A DNA stretch of 64,000 bases from Psychrilyobacter atlanticus DSM 19335 (GCF_000426625.1 NZ_KE384548.1:744001-808000); one strand, 5' to 3'. Counted from the stretch's first letter, positions 1 to 8,828 are shown. Notes: a model not told the origin generated them from the sequence alone. Numbers and translations: made by a program.

Positions 1-492
1 CATAGATGCTTCTAACATATTTTGATGTTCAATAGAGAACGGATTACTAAATTCAAAAGTTAAAAAATATCCTGCTGTTAAAGCTAACATAGCCCATACC
101 ACAAATTTTTTAGCAATTTTCTCTTTGAGGATAAACCTAGCTAAAACAATGGCAAATACCGGCTGTAATTTTTGTAGAAGTGTTACTATTGTCAGATGCT
201 GAAAATTTAATAAAAACAGTGCTTTTACAATGGATAATGTCCCTATGACTCCTCCAAAGAGTGCAACTAATGTCATAAATATATAGTCATACTTAGTAAA
301 CTTTTTTAATGCTTTATATTCCTTATAAAATATAAAGTTCATTCCTATAAATGGCAGCAGGTGAAGCATAAACACCACAAATTTTGTATCCAGGTTATAT
401 AGACGAGGTGTCAGTACTATCCCATCTAATCCCCATAAACTTGCTGCTATAACTATTGCCAATCCACCTATTTTGCTTTTTCTTTCGTCCAT
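1..492 (-). CDS. EamA/DMT-family transporter, probable riboflavin importer (partial, C-terminus off window)
   Basis: Reading from the ATG at 492 gives 164 residues before the window edge. They include an EamA-type first helix (A-S-L-W-G-L-D-G) and further hydrophobic segments; family members are usually about 290 residues, so roughly half is missing. The start is set by an AGGAGG just upstream. The gene lies directly behind an FMN riboswitch with a terminator, so it should be repressed when FMN is plentiful. Known FMN-riboswitch-controlled DMT transporters (RibN- and ImpX-type) import riboflavin, and that is the inferred role. The fold is seen in the sequence; the substrate is inferred from the riboswitch. 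Confidence 0.8.
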   Translation of the reverse strand, partial: MDERKSKIGGLAIVIAASLWGLDGIVLTPRLYNLDTKFVVFMLHLLPFIGMNFIFYKEYKALKKFTKYDYIFMTLVALFGGVIGTLSIVKALFLLNFQHLTIVTLLQKLQPVFAIVLARFILKEKIAKKFVVWAMLALTAGYFLTFEFSNPFSIEHQNMLEASM

Positions 493-510
493 TTCTTTCT
501 TCCTCCTAAT

Positions 511-538
511 AAAAAATACCCCAAGTAAACTTAGGGCA
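511..538 (-). terminator. Rho-independent terminator, expression platform of FMN riboswitch
   Basis: A 7-bp stem (519-525 with 530-536, one G-U pair) and a 4-nt loop are followed on the minus strand by six T (511-516). It lies between the FMN aptamer and the transporter ribosome-binding site, as expected for a transcription-attenuating riboswitch. Confidence 0.8.
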
Positions 539-573
539 TTAAAATTTAGGATATTTATTCCGATTTTTTTAAT

Positions 574-678
574 AACTTCTATCATCCAGACTATACTGTC
601 GGTATCAGAATTTCACTGATTCAGCCTAAGCTCGCGGACTATCACCGCCGGTAGGGAATCAAACCCTGCCCCGAAGTT
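574..678 (-). promoter_or_regulatory. FMN riboswitch (RFN element)
   Basis: The minus strand carries the conserved RFN blocks: GGGGCAGGG near the 5' end, CCGGCGGTGATAGTCCGCGAG in the middle, and GAAATTCTGATACCGACAGT before the 3' end. P1 is closed by 673-678 pairing with 574-579. The aptamer is followed by an intrinsic terminator and then the EamA transporter gene. It senses flavin mononucleotide and is expected to turn the transporter off. Confidence 0.95.
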
Positions 679-696
679 TTATATAATTTATAATTG

Positions 697-726
697 ATTA
701 TAAACCATATCAATTTACTCTGTCAA
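697..726 (-). promoter_or_regulatory. Sigma-70 promoter of the FMN riboswitch leader
   Basis: A perfect TTGACA (721-726) and perfect TATAAT (697-702) are separated by 18 bp on the minus strand. Transcription would start just upstream of the RFN element. Confidence 0.8.
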
Positions 727-728
727 CA

Positions 729-1514
729 TTATTTATTGTAATAGGTCATAGCCTCCGGAAGATATCTCTCAATATCTGCTATCCTGTGTTCATGGGATGG
801 GTGAGTGCTCATAAATTCATTTCCCTCATTTTTACTAAGTTCTGACATTCTTTTCCAAAATTCTATTGCTTCCTTGGGATCATATCCTGCCATAGCCATG
901 AATATAAGTCCCAACCTATCTGCTTCTAATTCATGTTTTCTGGAATAACTCAAGATTCCCAAGTTGGTTCCTACTCCATACGCCTGAAGTGCTAAATCAC
1001 TTGAAACAGGTATCTCCACATTGGATAAACCTAAATTTAAAAGGTTAGCGCCTGTTTGTACAGCCATTTGATGACTCAACCTTTCAGAACCATGTCTAGC
1101 CACTGCATGTGCTACCTCATGCCCCATAACCACTGCTATTCCAAGTTCATCTTCTGTTATAGGCAGGATTCCAGTATAAAAAGCAACTTTTCCTCCAGGC
1201 ATACACCAAGCATTTACCTCTTTCCCCTCAACCAGATTAAATTTCCATTCATATCCCTCAAGAAGTTCTTCCTGTCCTTTCCCTTTAAAGTATAACTCCA
1301 CAGCTGCAGATATATTTTTTCCAACTTTTTTTACCAATTCAGAATTTTTATTGTTTAAAGGTCTATTTTCCTTTAAAAAATCCTGATATTGTTTTTCACT
1401 GGATACAATGATCTCACTTTCATCTACCAGCATCAATTGATTCCTTTCTGTAACAGGAACATTACTACAAGATATTATAAACATTAAACTAAATAATAAC
1501 ATTAATTTCTTCAT
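729..1514 (-). CDS. M48-family zinc metalloprotease, lipoprotein
   Basis: The 261-residue protein has a lipoprotein signal ending at Cys16 (I-I-S-C). The HEVAH zinc motif at residues 132-136 and the E-x-x-A-D segment near 195-199 supply the metal ligands and catalytic Glu. A conserved S-T-H-P-S-H-E-H-R stretch sits near 236-244. This is the layout of periplasmic M48 proteases of the LoiP/BepA type, which act in outer-membrane protein quality control. It starts 32 bp after cbiA on the same strand behind a GGGAGG site and is probably co-transcribed, though nothing suggests a cobalamin role. The substrate is unknown. Confidence 0.88.
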   Translation of the reverse strand: MKKLMLLFSLMFIISCSNVPVTERNQLMLVDESEIIVSSEKQYQDFLKENRPLNNKNSELVKKVGKNISAAVELYFKGKGQEELLEGYEWKFNLVEGKEVNAWCMPGGKVAFYTGILPITEDELGIAVVMGHEVAHAVARHGSERLSHQMAVQTGANLLNLGLSNVEIPVSSDLALQAYGVGTNLGILSYSRKHELEADRLGLIFMAMAGYDPKEAIEFWKRMSELSKNEGNEFMSTHPSHEHRIADIERYLPEAMTYYNK

Positions 1515-1546
1515 TTTCTTCCTCCCTAGTTCTCTTTTTCTTCTGA

Positions 1547-2863
1547 TTATCTATCAAATAATTTTACAAATATTTCTAAATTCCCATAGAAATGGATGTG
1601 TGGGTATCCTGCAATGATCTTATCCTTTTTATAGCCGCACGACCACATCCTACCGTTCTTTTTCTTCAGCTCAAAATATAAATCTTTTTCATCTATATCA
1701 TAGAGGTCTGAATAGTGAAATTCATGGCATCTCCCGGTTACTCCATCTTTACTCTCATAATCTACATATCCAAATCTTTTGATATTGAGTCTAGATTTCA
1801 TCTCTACCTTTATATCTAGCAATCCACACATAGGATCAAAGTCACCATCTAACTGCTTTATTCCCTTTGTAAGGTACATGAACCCCCCACACTCAGCATA
1901 GATAGGTATCTTCTTGGAAGCTTTGCTTATATCATCCATCATAGAGATATTCTCATATAGTTTTTTACTGAATATCTCTGGATATCCTCCACCTAAATAT
2001 ATATAATCTAAATCAGGGGGCAGATGTGAATCATTTGTAGGAGAAAATTCTACTATCTCCATACCTGTATATTCCATAAGTTTTAAGTTTTCAGAGTAAT
2101 AAAATGAAAATGCTCTGTCCTTTGCTACTCCTACCCTTTTCCCTTTGAATCTATCTTTTAGGTATTCTGCTGGATTTTTAAACTCCTGGGCCTCATTCCC
2201 GTCTTCTGCAATCTCTAATATCTTGTCTAAATCTATATATTTTCTTGCCATATCCTTTAATATCTCTATCTTTTCATTCAAGTCCTCTATCTCGCTGGCC
2301 TGCTGCAACCCAAGATGACGTTCCCCTATAGATACCCTTTCATCCTTTGGAAAGTATCCTACACATGCTATTTCAGTATATCTCTCTATCCCTTCCTTTA
2401 AAAGGTTATACAATGCCTCACTTCCGACATTATTTAATATAACTCCCCTTATCTTTACTCTGGGATCCAGATGTTTAAATCCAAGTACCGTAGCTGCAAT
2501 ACTAGTAGAAGTCCCCTTCCCGCTGACTACTAATATTACAGGGATATCCAAGACACGGGATAGGTGGGCACTGCTATAGTTATCCAGCTCATGGTTCAAA
2601 CCATCATAAAGGCCCATAACTCCCTCTATTACACTGATATTTTTAGTATTTTTAGAAAATATATATTTTACTGCATCTTCACCCATCATAAAAAGGTCCA
2701 AGTTATTAGATGGGTTTTTAGTTATAAATTCATGAAATTTTGGATCGATATAATCAGGCCCTGCCTTAAATGGAGAGACTCCTTCTAAAGCACCCATTAT
2801 AGCTGTACTGATTGTTGTTTTCCCGGCTCCACTGGATGTTCCTGCAATAAGTATTTTTTTCAT
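1547..2863 (-). CDS. cbiA: Cobyrinic acid a,c-diamide synthase
   Basis: This glutamine amidotransferase amidates the a and c side chains of cobyrinic acid using ATP. The N-terminal dethiobiotin-synthetase-like domain has the Walker A G-T-S-S-G-A-G-K-T-T at residues 8-17. The C-terminal class I amidotransferase domain has G-G-G-Y-P-E, the nucleophile Cys in Y-A-E-C-G-G-F, and a final H-F-Y-G. An upstream in-frame start at 2893 exists, but the ATG at 2863 is preferred: it has GGGGG at good spacing and begins the conserved M-K-K-I-L-I-A-G. It lies about 8 kb from the main cobalamin cluster, with its own promoter and no visible cobalamin riboswitch. Confidence 0.93.
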   Translation of the reverse strand: MKKILIAGTSSGAGKTTISTAIMGALEGVSPFKAGPDYIDPKFHEFITKNPSNNLDLFMMGEDAVKYIFSKNTKNISVIEGVMGLYDGLNHELDNYSSAHLSRVLDIPVILVVSGKGTSTSIAATVLGFKHLDPRVKIRGVILNNVGSEALYNLLKEGIERYTEIACVGYFPKDERVSIGERHLGLQQASEIEDLNEKIEILKDMARKYIDLDKILEIAEDGNEAQEFKNPAEYLKDRFKGKRVGVAKDRAFSFYYSENLKLMEYTGMEIVEFSPTNDSHLPPDLDYIYLGGGYPEIFSKKLYENISMMDDISKASKKIPIYAECGGFMYLTKGIKQLDGDFDPMCGLLDIKVEMKSRLNIKRFGYVDYESKDGVTGRCHEFHYSDLYDIDEKDLYFELKKKNGRMWSCGYKKDKIIAGYPHIHFYGNLEIFVKLFDR

Positions 2864-2914
2864 TTTTCCCCCTATTCTAAAAAGATATCTCACTTTCTAA
2901 ATTTTAATACTAAA

Positions 2915-2943
2915 ATTATACAATTCCTTGGAAATTTTTGCAA
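2915..2943 (-). promoter_or_regulatory. Promoter of cbiA-M48 operon
   Basis: TTGCAA (2938-2943), a 17-bp spacer and a perfect TATAAT (2915-2920) lie on the minus strand about 50 bp upstream of the cbiA start. Confidence 0.7.
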
Positions 2944-3019
2944 AGATAATAATAAAAAGCAAATGACGTTCCATTTATGTAAGCATAATTTAGTTCTTGT
3001 AGGTATCACTTCTTATACA

Positions 3020-3060
3020 ATAAAAAATGAAGGACAATCAGCCCTTCATTTTAATTTTCT
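3020..3060 (-). terminator. Intrinsic terminator after pepA
   Basis: AATGAAGG pairs with CCTTCATT around an 8-9-nt loop, flanked by A-rich and T-rich tracts on either side. It lies just downstream of pepA on the minus strand and could work in both directions. Confidence 0.75.
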
Positions 3061-3081
3061 TATTTTAACACACTTATTAAT

Positions 3082-4506
3082 CTACTTCTTTAAATAGTAG
3101 TTATAAAGAGTTCTTACTATTTGTCCAGTACCACCATGAGTATAATAACCATATGGTGCATCTGCACACGATGTTCCTGCAATATCAAGATGCATCCAAG
3201 GAGTCTCTCCTACAAATTCCTCTATAAACATTCCTGCTGTAATACTTCCGGCAAATCTTCCACCTGTATTTTTTAGGTCTGCTATCTTAGATTTATAAAG
3301 TTCTTTATACTCAGGGAAGTTAGGTAATCTCCATACCCTTTCACCTGCTGTCTCAGAAGCTCTCTCTAAGTCTTTATACATCTCATCATTGTTAGCTAGT
3401 ACACCTGTCGTAGACATCCCTAGAGCCACCAATACAGCTCCTGTAAGTGTAGCTACATCTATTACTTCCTTTACATTTTCATGGTTGATGATATAGTGTA
3501 CTGCATCGATAAGAGTTAATCTTCCTTCAGCATCTGTGTTATCCACCTCTATAGTCTTTCCACCCATAGATCCAATGATATCTCCCGGTCTATAAGCATT
3601 CCCTCCAATTGAGTTCTCACACGCAGCAACTACAGTTACTATGTTTTTCTTTACTTTCATTCTAGAAAGAGCACACATAGCTCCTATAACAGTAGCAGCT
3701 CCACCCATATCTGTTTTCATATTAGCCATCCCTGCACTAGGTTTCAATGATAATCCACCTGTATCATATGTTAATCCTTTTCCTACCAGTCCATGAATCT
3801 CTGTAGGATTTGAAGGATCTCCTAAATGTCTCATAACTATAAATTTAGGTCTTTTTTCAGCAGCTCTAGCTACCGATAAAAATGCTTCCATCTTTAATTC
3901 TGTTATCTTTTCTTCATCAAATATTTCCACTTCAAACTCATATTTTTTTCCTAGGGTTTTAACTTCATGAGCTAAGCTCTCAGGGAAAATAACATTTGCA
4001 GGTTCATTTACTAAGTCTCTAGTTAACATTACTGCTTCTGCTAAAGCTACCCCTTCACAGATAGCATCTGTATCTTCCTCTACAAAGATATCAAAGTTAG
4101 ATTCTTTCTTCTCTTTTTTATCTGTTTTATATTTATCGAAATCATATTTAGCATAGTGTACAGCTTCTACTACCTGGGTAACTTCTACACCATGAGTTCC
4201 TACTAATATCTCTCCCTCTAAACCTTTAAGTTCCTTATAGAAAGCTTCTATTACATCATAGGTCTTTAATTTATCCCTTTTTCCAAGACCAATATAAGTT
4301 ATGTTAACTAATTTCCCTTTATGCATCAATTCACAGCTAATAGATGTTTTCTTTTTACCTGTAAACTCTTTTTTTTCAATCAATCTTTCTAAAACTATCT
4401 TTTCCTCATCGGTTAATCCGTCGTAGATGTGTACCTCTCCTTCGAATTTTGGCATTACATATGCATCGTAGATCTTGTTAAAATCCTTTACTAAGTTAAT
4501 ATTCAT
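3082..4506 (-). CDS. pepA: Leucyl aminopeptidase (M17)
   Basis: This cytoplasmic dizinc/dimanganese exopeptidase of 474 residues removes N-terminal residues from peptides. The C-terminal catalytic domain shows K-G-L-T-Y-D-T-G-G-L (Lys243, Asp248) and the signature N-T-D-A-E-G-R-L at 323-330, with the metal-binding Asp/Glu and catalytic Arg. Length and domain order match the family. It has its own promoter upstream and a terminator downstream, so it is a single-gene unit. Confidence 0.95.
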   Translation of the reverse strand: MNINLVKDFNKIYDAYVMPKFEGEVHIYDGLTDEEKIVLERLIEKKEFTGKKKTSISCELMHKGKLVNITYIGLGKRDKLKTYDVIEAFYKELKGLEGEILVGTHGVEVTQVVEAVHYAKYDFDKYKTDKKEKKESNFDIFVEEDTDAICEGVALAEAVMLTRDLVNEPANVIFPESLAHEVKTLGKKYEFEVEIFDEEKITELKMEAFLSVARAAEKRPKFIVMRHLGDPSNPTEIHGLVGKGLTYDTGGLSLKPSAGMANMKTDMGGAATVIGAMCALSRMKVKKNIVTVVAACENSIGGNAYRPGDIIGSMGGKTIEVDNTDAEGRLTLIDAVHYIINHENVKEVIDVATLTGAVLVALGMSTTGVLANNDEMYKDLERASETAGERVWRLPNFPEYKELYKSKIADLKNTGGRFAGSITAGMFIEEFVGETPWMHLDIAGTSCADAPYGYYTHGGTGQIVRTLYNYYLKK

Positions 4507-4537
4507 AATCCCCTCCAGTTTTTATTTCTCTATCCCT

Positions 4538-4566
4538 AGTATAGTATATCTAAACTGTATAAGCAA
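4538..4566 (-). promoter_or_regulatory. Promoter of pepA
   Basis: TTGCTT (4561-4566), a 17-bp spacer and TATACT (4538-4543) lie on the minus strand, with about 30 nt of leader before the pepA start and its GGAGGGG site. Confidence 0.65.
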
Positions 4567-4666
4567 GTTATTTGTAATGATTATAAAAAATAATATAATT
4601 TTATGAATTTCCATTGTTTAAAGTAATAAAATTATATACAAAGTAGTCAAAGTAATGATCAATAAC

Positions 4667-4697
4667 TAAAAAAAGCTCCAGTATTTAAACTGAAGCT
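4667..4697 (-). terminator. Intrinsic terminator of the asr operon
   Basis: A 9-bp stem (4674-4682 with 4689-4697, one G-U pair) is followed on the minus strand by a run of T (4668-4674). It lies immediately after the cbiX-like gene. Confidence 0.85.
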
Positions 4698-4703
4698 CTT
4701 AAC

Positions 4704-5060
4704 CTAACTATTATTAATCTTTTCCTCTACAGCTTTTATTACAAGTGAATTAAGTAATAATGAACTTTCCAATAAAAAACTTAAATTTTCTAAGTCTGAT
4801 TCCAACTCTTTCAAAATTCTAGGAATATGTTCTGTCACATGTGATCCATTGGATAGGAAATAAGGAATTACTGTGATCTCTCTAAATCCTTCCGAATACA
4901 TAGACCTTATAACTTCTTCCAGTCTTGGATCAGCCAGAGTTAAATTTGCTCCCCTAACATCTTCTCCTGTGTTTTTTCTTAAAATTTTAATCAACTCTTT
5001 AAATTTTTCATTTACTTCTAAAACTTTACTTCCATGTCCTACTACTAAGATTCCTCTCAT
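4704..5060 (-). CDS. Short CbiX-type sirohydrochlorin chelatase (ferro- or cobaltochelatase)
   Basis: The 118-residue protein has the single-domain CbiX(S) form, which works as a homodimer. It has the metal-binding His9 in G-H-G-S and His74 in S-N-G-S-H-V-T-E-H-I-P. It inserts a divalent metal into sirohydrochlorin. Following asrC, its likely job is Fe insertion to make siroheme for AsrC. It is also the only chelatase in the window without an export signal, so it may additionally supply cobalt-sirohydrochlorin. A GTG at 5069 is possible, but the ATG at 5060 sits better behind AGTAGGTG, which overlaps the asrC stop. Confidence 0.85.
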   Translation of the reverse strand: MRGILVVGHGSKVLEVNEKFKELIKILRKNTGEDVRGANLTLADPRLEEVIRSMYSEGFREITVIPYFLSNGSHVTEHIPRILKELESDLENLSFLLESSLLLNSLVIKAVEEKINNS

Positions 5061-5069
5061 GCAAATCAC

Positions 5070-6044
5070 CTACTTTATTCCAGGATATTTCATACCAGAC
5101 CAATATACATTATTTTTCATAACAGAATATTCAGGCAGATCCACACCTTTAAGAGCCCATTTTTTAAACTCCATAAATCCTGTCCTATCTACTATATACC
5201 CTATATGCTCTTTTGGCAACCTTCTATCGATATATTTATCTACATAATCGTAAGTATTCTTAATTATCTTTATAATGCTTGCTTCATCAGCCCAGATAAT
5301 CCAGTCTTCAGCTAAACGAGGATTTCTTTTCCCTGTTCTTCCCATTATAGCCAATCTATAATATTTTTTAGGATCTCTAGTCCAGGCAGATGTAGGGCAG
5401 TTTAAAACACATTCTCCACACCCGATACACCTGTCATGATCTCTTTGAGGTTTATAGTTAACAGATGTTAATGCACCTGTAGACAACCCTTTACATTTTT
5501 TTACACATCTTCCACAAGATACACATTTTGATGTATCCAGTTTAGGCAGTGTCATCCCGATTATTCCAAAGTCATGCATTCTTACTTTCTGGCAGTCATT
5601 AGGACAGCCTGTAAGTGCTACTTTAAAGTGAAAGTCATTTGGGAATATAGCTTTTTCTATTTTCTTAGCAAACTCAGTTGTATTATATTGTGCTTTAGGA
5701 CAGACCTTATTACCTATACAGGCAGCTATATTTCTTGTTCCTGCGGCTGGATAACCTGCATTGGCATCGATATGATTTATCTCTAATTTTTCCATTAGAG
5801 GAGCTACCATCTCATTTACTTTATCCATATCGTTCCAGTCTATACCTAGAATTTCAAACCCCTGTCTTGTAGTCAGGTGGATCCTTCCATCTCCGTAGGT
5901 ATTAGCTATTTTAGACACTATCTCTACTAGGTCTCCTGTAATTTCTCCACCAGGAACTCTTACTCTCAGGGCAGTTTTATCTCTTACTTTTGTTAATCTA
6001 TAAGCATTCTTTGTGACTTTTTTTCTATTTATATCTAAAATCAT
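5070..6044 (-). CDS. asrC: Anaerobic sulfite reductase subunit C (siroheme subunit)
   Basis: This catalytic subunit reduces sulfite to sulfide. The siroheme-[4Fe-4S] ligands appear as C109-x5-C115 and C147-x3-C151 (G-C-P-N-D-C). Two ferredoxin-type clusters follow: C174, C177, C180, C184 and C206, C209, C212, C216. The 324-residue length is normal. It is third in the asrABC operon, 10 bp after asrB, with a GGGGGATAAG site. Electrons come from NADH through AsrB and AsrA. Confidence 0.96.
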   Translation of the reverse strand: MILDINRKKVTKNAYRLTKVRDKTALRVRVPGGEITGDLVEIVSKIANTYGDGRIHLTTRQGFEILGIDWNDMDKVNEMVAPLMEKLEINHIDANAGYPAAGTRNIAACIGNKVCPKAQYNTTEFAKKIEKAIFPNDFHFKVALTGCPNDCQKVRMHDFGIIGMTLPKLDTSKCVSCGRCVKKCKGLSTGALTSVNYKPQRDHDRCIGCGECVLNCPTSAWTRDPKKYYRLAIMGRTGKRNPRLAEDWIIWADEASIIKIIKNTYDYVDKYIDRRLPKEHIGYIVDRTGFMEFKKWALKGVDLPEYSVMKNNVYWSGMKYPGIK

Positions 6045-6054
6045 CTTATCCCCC

Positions 6055-6873
6055 TTAATCTAAAAGTTTTTTTCCTTTTGTATAGTTAAATACAGGCCCT
6101 TCTAAACATACATACGTTTCATCTATCTTACAGTGACCGCATTTTCCTACAGCACACGACATCTTTCTTTCAAAGGATAACCATATTTTATCTTCAGGTA
6201 CTCCATGTTTTTCAAATTCAATAGCTGCAAACTTCATCATCATAGGAGGTCCTACAATTACCACTTCTAAATCATCTATATTTGAAAGGTCTAATTTATC
6301 CACATGTTGCGTTACAAGTCCCTCATTGACTCCTAAATCACAACTATCTCCCTCACACATCTTATCTACAGTAAGTACTAAGTTGTTTTCTTCCTGCCAG
6401 CTTGTAATCTCATCTTTAAAAATTATACAATTAGTATCTTTAAATCCTAAAATAAGTTCCATTTTTTTAACAGATTTAAACTTTTTATGAACTGCATTGA
6501 TCATAGATCTTACCGGCCCGCATCCAGACCCTCCTGCTACGATTACCAGGTGTTTATCCTTATACTTTTCATCAAATGGGAATCCATTTCCATAAGGTCC
6601 TCTCAAGAATAGTGTATCTCCTGCTTTTAAATCAAATAAAACATCTGTAACTTTTCCAACTTTTCTGATTAAAAATTCTATCCATCCCTCTTCTGCATTG
6701 AATTCTGTCACCGAAATAGGAGCTTCTCCAACTTTAGGAATTGATATTTGAATAAACTGGCCGTAGTTGATCTCATCAGCTCTATCAAATTCAACCTTAA
6801 AAAGCCATTCTATATTTGTTACCTGTTGAATATCCAAAATTTTATAAGGACTGGGCATATAAATATTATTCAT
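6055..6873 (-). CDS. asrB: Anaerobic sulfite reductase subunit B (FAD/NADH, 2Fe-2S)
   Basis: The 272-residue protein belongs to the ferredoxin-NADP reductase/PyrK family. It contains a flavin-binding R-G-P-Y-G-N-G-F, a nucleotide-binding V-A-G-G-S-G-C-G-P stretch, and a C-terminal [2Fe-2S] site at Cys240, 245, 248 and 256 (C-x4-C-x2-C-x7-C). It passes electrons from NADH to AsrA and AsrC. The start overlaps the asrA stop by 8 nt and has AGGAGGAG in front, so translation is probably coupled. Confidence 0.96.
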   Translation of the reverse strand: MNNIYMPSPYKILDIQQVTNIEWLFKVEFDRADEINYGQFIQISIPKVGEAPISVTEFNAEEGWIEFLIRKVGKVTDVLFDLKAGDTLFLRGPYGNGFPFDEKYKDKHLVIVAGGSGCGPVRSMINAVHKKFKSVKKMELILGFKDTNCIIFKDEITSWQEENNLVLTVDKMCEGDSCDLGVNEGLVTQHVDKLDLSNIDDLEVVIVGPPMMMKFAAIEFEKHGVPEDKIWLSFERKMSCAVGKCGHCKIDETYVCLEGPVFNYTKGKKLLD

Positions 6874-7876
6874 CTTCTCCTCCTAGTACTGCTGTTAATT
6901 TTTTTATACAATTTGAAAAAGAAATATATTCAGGACAGGCATCGTCACATCTTCCACAACCTGTACACATGTGATATCCAAACCTCTTTTTAAAATCTCC
7001 AATTTTATGCATAGTTTTAAATCTCATTCTGTCACCATGTTTCTTTCTAAATTCATGACCTCCTGCCATATCTGTAAACCCGTCTACATGACACGATGCC
7101 CATACTCTTCTTCTTTCACCTGTGTTCTCATTCTCACTGTAGAAGATATCTTGAGTTGTTGTACAAGTACATGTTGGACAGACAAAATTACATTTACCAC
7201 ATGCTACGCATCTTTTATCATATTCTCTCCATAGATCCAAATTGATTACATCCTCTAAATTTATCTCCTCTGGAACGTTTAATTCAATTTTATTCATAGC
7301 AACTTTATCTATTTCAAATTCTTTATCTTGTCCCTGGAAATTAGCCTTTAACCCTTCATCTAAGATCTCTAACTCCACTTCATCTTCTCTTATGTTTATT
7401 CCCATATGATAGTCTTCAGGAATGTTAGTCCCCATGCTTACACAGAAACAACTATCAAAACCTGTTTTACACCCTACAATCACAAATTTTATCTTGTCTC
7501 TTCTTTGGCTATAATAGATATCAGAAAATTTATTTTTTAAGTAGATCTCATCAAATCTTTTTACACTGTGAAGATCACAAGATTTTAAAAATACTAAAGT
7601 CCCCTTTTCCTCTACATCTGGTTCCTTGTATTCCTTCTCGGTAAAATAAAACATCGTTTCCGATTGTGGCAATAATATTTCTTTAGGTGAGAAATCTGAT
7701 TTTTTATCAAATACCATCTCCTCTATAGTAGATACCTCTGCATATCTTACTAAATCTGTATCAGAAAATCTTCCTGCATACGGGAAAAGTTTAGGCGCAT
7801 ATATCTTGTATTTCTCTTCTAATTTTTTCAAACTTTCATTAAAATTCATCTTACTCATTGAAATTTTCAAATTCAT
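6866..7876 (-). CDS. asrA: Anaerobic sulfite reductase subunit A (iron-sulfur)
   Basis: The 336-residue electron-transfer subunit carries two [4Fe-4S] sites: Cys223, 226, 229, 233 and Cys304, 307, 310, 314. The start is not settled. The ATG at 7876 lies only 1 nt after GGAGG. The in-frame TTG at 7870 has an ideal 7-nt spacing. The next ATG at 7858 is too far away. The function is not affected. It lies 33 bp downstream of the FNT channel gene, in the same operon. Confidence 0.95.
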   Translation of the reverse strand: MNLKISMSKMNFNESLKKLEEKYKIYAPKLFPYAGRFSDTDLVRYAEVSTIEEMVFDKKSDFSPKEILLPQSETMFYFTEKEYKEPDVEEKGTLVFLKSCDLHSVKRFDEIYLKNKFSDIYYSQRRDKIKFVIVGCKTGFDSCFCVSMGTNIPEDYHMGINIREDEVELEILDEGLKANFQGQDKEFEIDKVAMNKIELNVPEEINLEDVINLDLWREYDKRCVACGKCNFVCPTCTCTTTQDIFYSENENTGERRRVWASCHVDGFTDMAGGHEFRKKHGDRMRFKTMHKIGDFKKRFGYHMCTGCGRCDDACPEYISFSNCIKKLTAVLGGEDE

Positions 7877-7909
7877 CCCTCCAGCTTCTATTTTTTTTAC
7901 TTTTAAAAT

Positions 7910-8674
7910 CTATTTAGATTTTCTACCCATATACCAATATACCAATCCTATAGCTCCTCCACCTACAACATTACCTAAAGTTACCCAAAGCATGTTATGT
8001 CCATACCCGGCTAAAGATACTTCAGGCCCATGATTAAGTAGTAAACCAGCAGTAAATATAGACATATTAGCTATACTATGCTCATATCCAGATGTAATAA
8101 ATGCAAATAGACACCAAAATATCATAATTAATTTTCCTGATTCACTCTTCATCTTGATATAAGCTAATACCGCTAAACAAACTAAGATATTACATAAAAC
8201 ACCTTTAAAAAATAAAGATGTAGGGTCTCCAGACATCTTAGCCTTTGAAAGAGCTACAATAAATTCTCCTACCTTACCTTTAGGAGCACCACTGAATACA
8301 TATAACATACCAATGATAGTAGACCCCACTAAGTTCCCTACATAACTTGTTCCCCATACTTTCAACGTATCCTTTAAAGATACTTTTTTGTTTGCAAGTC
8401 CAGCAGTCATGATCATATTATTTCCTGTAAAAAGCTCAGATCCAATAACTAAAACAAGACTCAGTGCAATTCCAAAACCTAAACCTATAAATATTTTAAA
8501 ATGTGGACCCATTCCTTTGGTTAACCCACCAATAGTCATAATAAGAAATATTCCCAGTCCTACATAAAGTCCTGCCATAACAGATGCTAAAAAATATTTA
8601 CCCTTACTCTCTTCTATCAGTTTCTTTTTTCCAAATGCCGCATTAGATAATTTTTCCAGTGTTTCTGCATACAT
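7910..8674 (-). CDS. Formate/nitrite-transporter family channel, likely hydrosulfide channel
   Basis: The 254-residue membrane protein has six hydrophobic segments and the FNT-type glycine-rich half-helices (for example G-S-E-L-F-T-G-N-N-M and S-G-Y-E-H-S-I-A-N-M). The start at 8674 is fixed by AGGAGG at ideal spacing; the longer frame to 8728 has no ribosome site. It is the first gene of the asr operon. In Clostridioides difficile an FNT protein encoded beside asrABC was shown to be a hydrosulfide (HS-) channel. By that precedent this one should release the sulfide made by AsrABC. Formate or nitrite transport is the alternative. Confidence 0.85.
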   Translation of the reverse strand: MYAETLEKLSNAAFGKKKLIEESKGKYFLASVMAGLYVGLGIFLIMTIGGLTKGMGPHFKIFIGLGFGIALSLVLVIGSELFTGNNMIMTAGLANKKVSLKDTLKVWGTSYVGNLVGSTIIGMLYVFSGAPKGKVGEFIVALSKAKMSGDPTSLFFKGVLCNILVCLAVLAYIKMKSESGKLIMIFWCLFAFITSGYEHSIANMSIFTAGLLLNHGPEVSLAGYGHNMLWVTLGNVVGGGAIGLVYWYMGRKSK

Positions 8675-8746
8675 ATTTTTTCCTCCTAAATATAATATTT
8701 TCACCATAGTAAATATCAAAAATATCATGTCAGATCAAATATATTT

Positions 8747-8788
8747 GTCCAAAATATGATTCTTGGATTCCAAATAAGACCAAAATAT
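8747..8788 (-). promoter_or_regulatory. Operator-like repeats upstream of the asr operon
   Basis: Two copies of an 11-bp sequence, G-[T/A]-C-C-A-A-A-A-T-A-T on the plus strand (8747-8757 and 8778-8788), are spaced 31 bp apart, about three helix turns. The palindrome TTGGATTCCAA (8763-8773) lies between them. They are in the only sizeable non-coding stretch upstream of the channel-asrABC genes. Binding by the adjacent Crp/Fnr-like regulator is conjecture. Confidence 0.4.
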
Positions 8789-8828
8789 TTTTTTCACTAT
8801 AAATTCTAATTGTATTCTAACAAAATAT

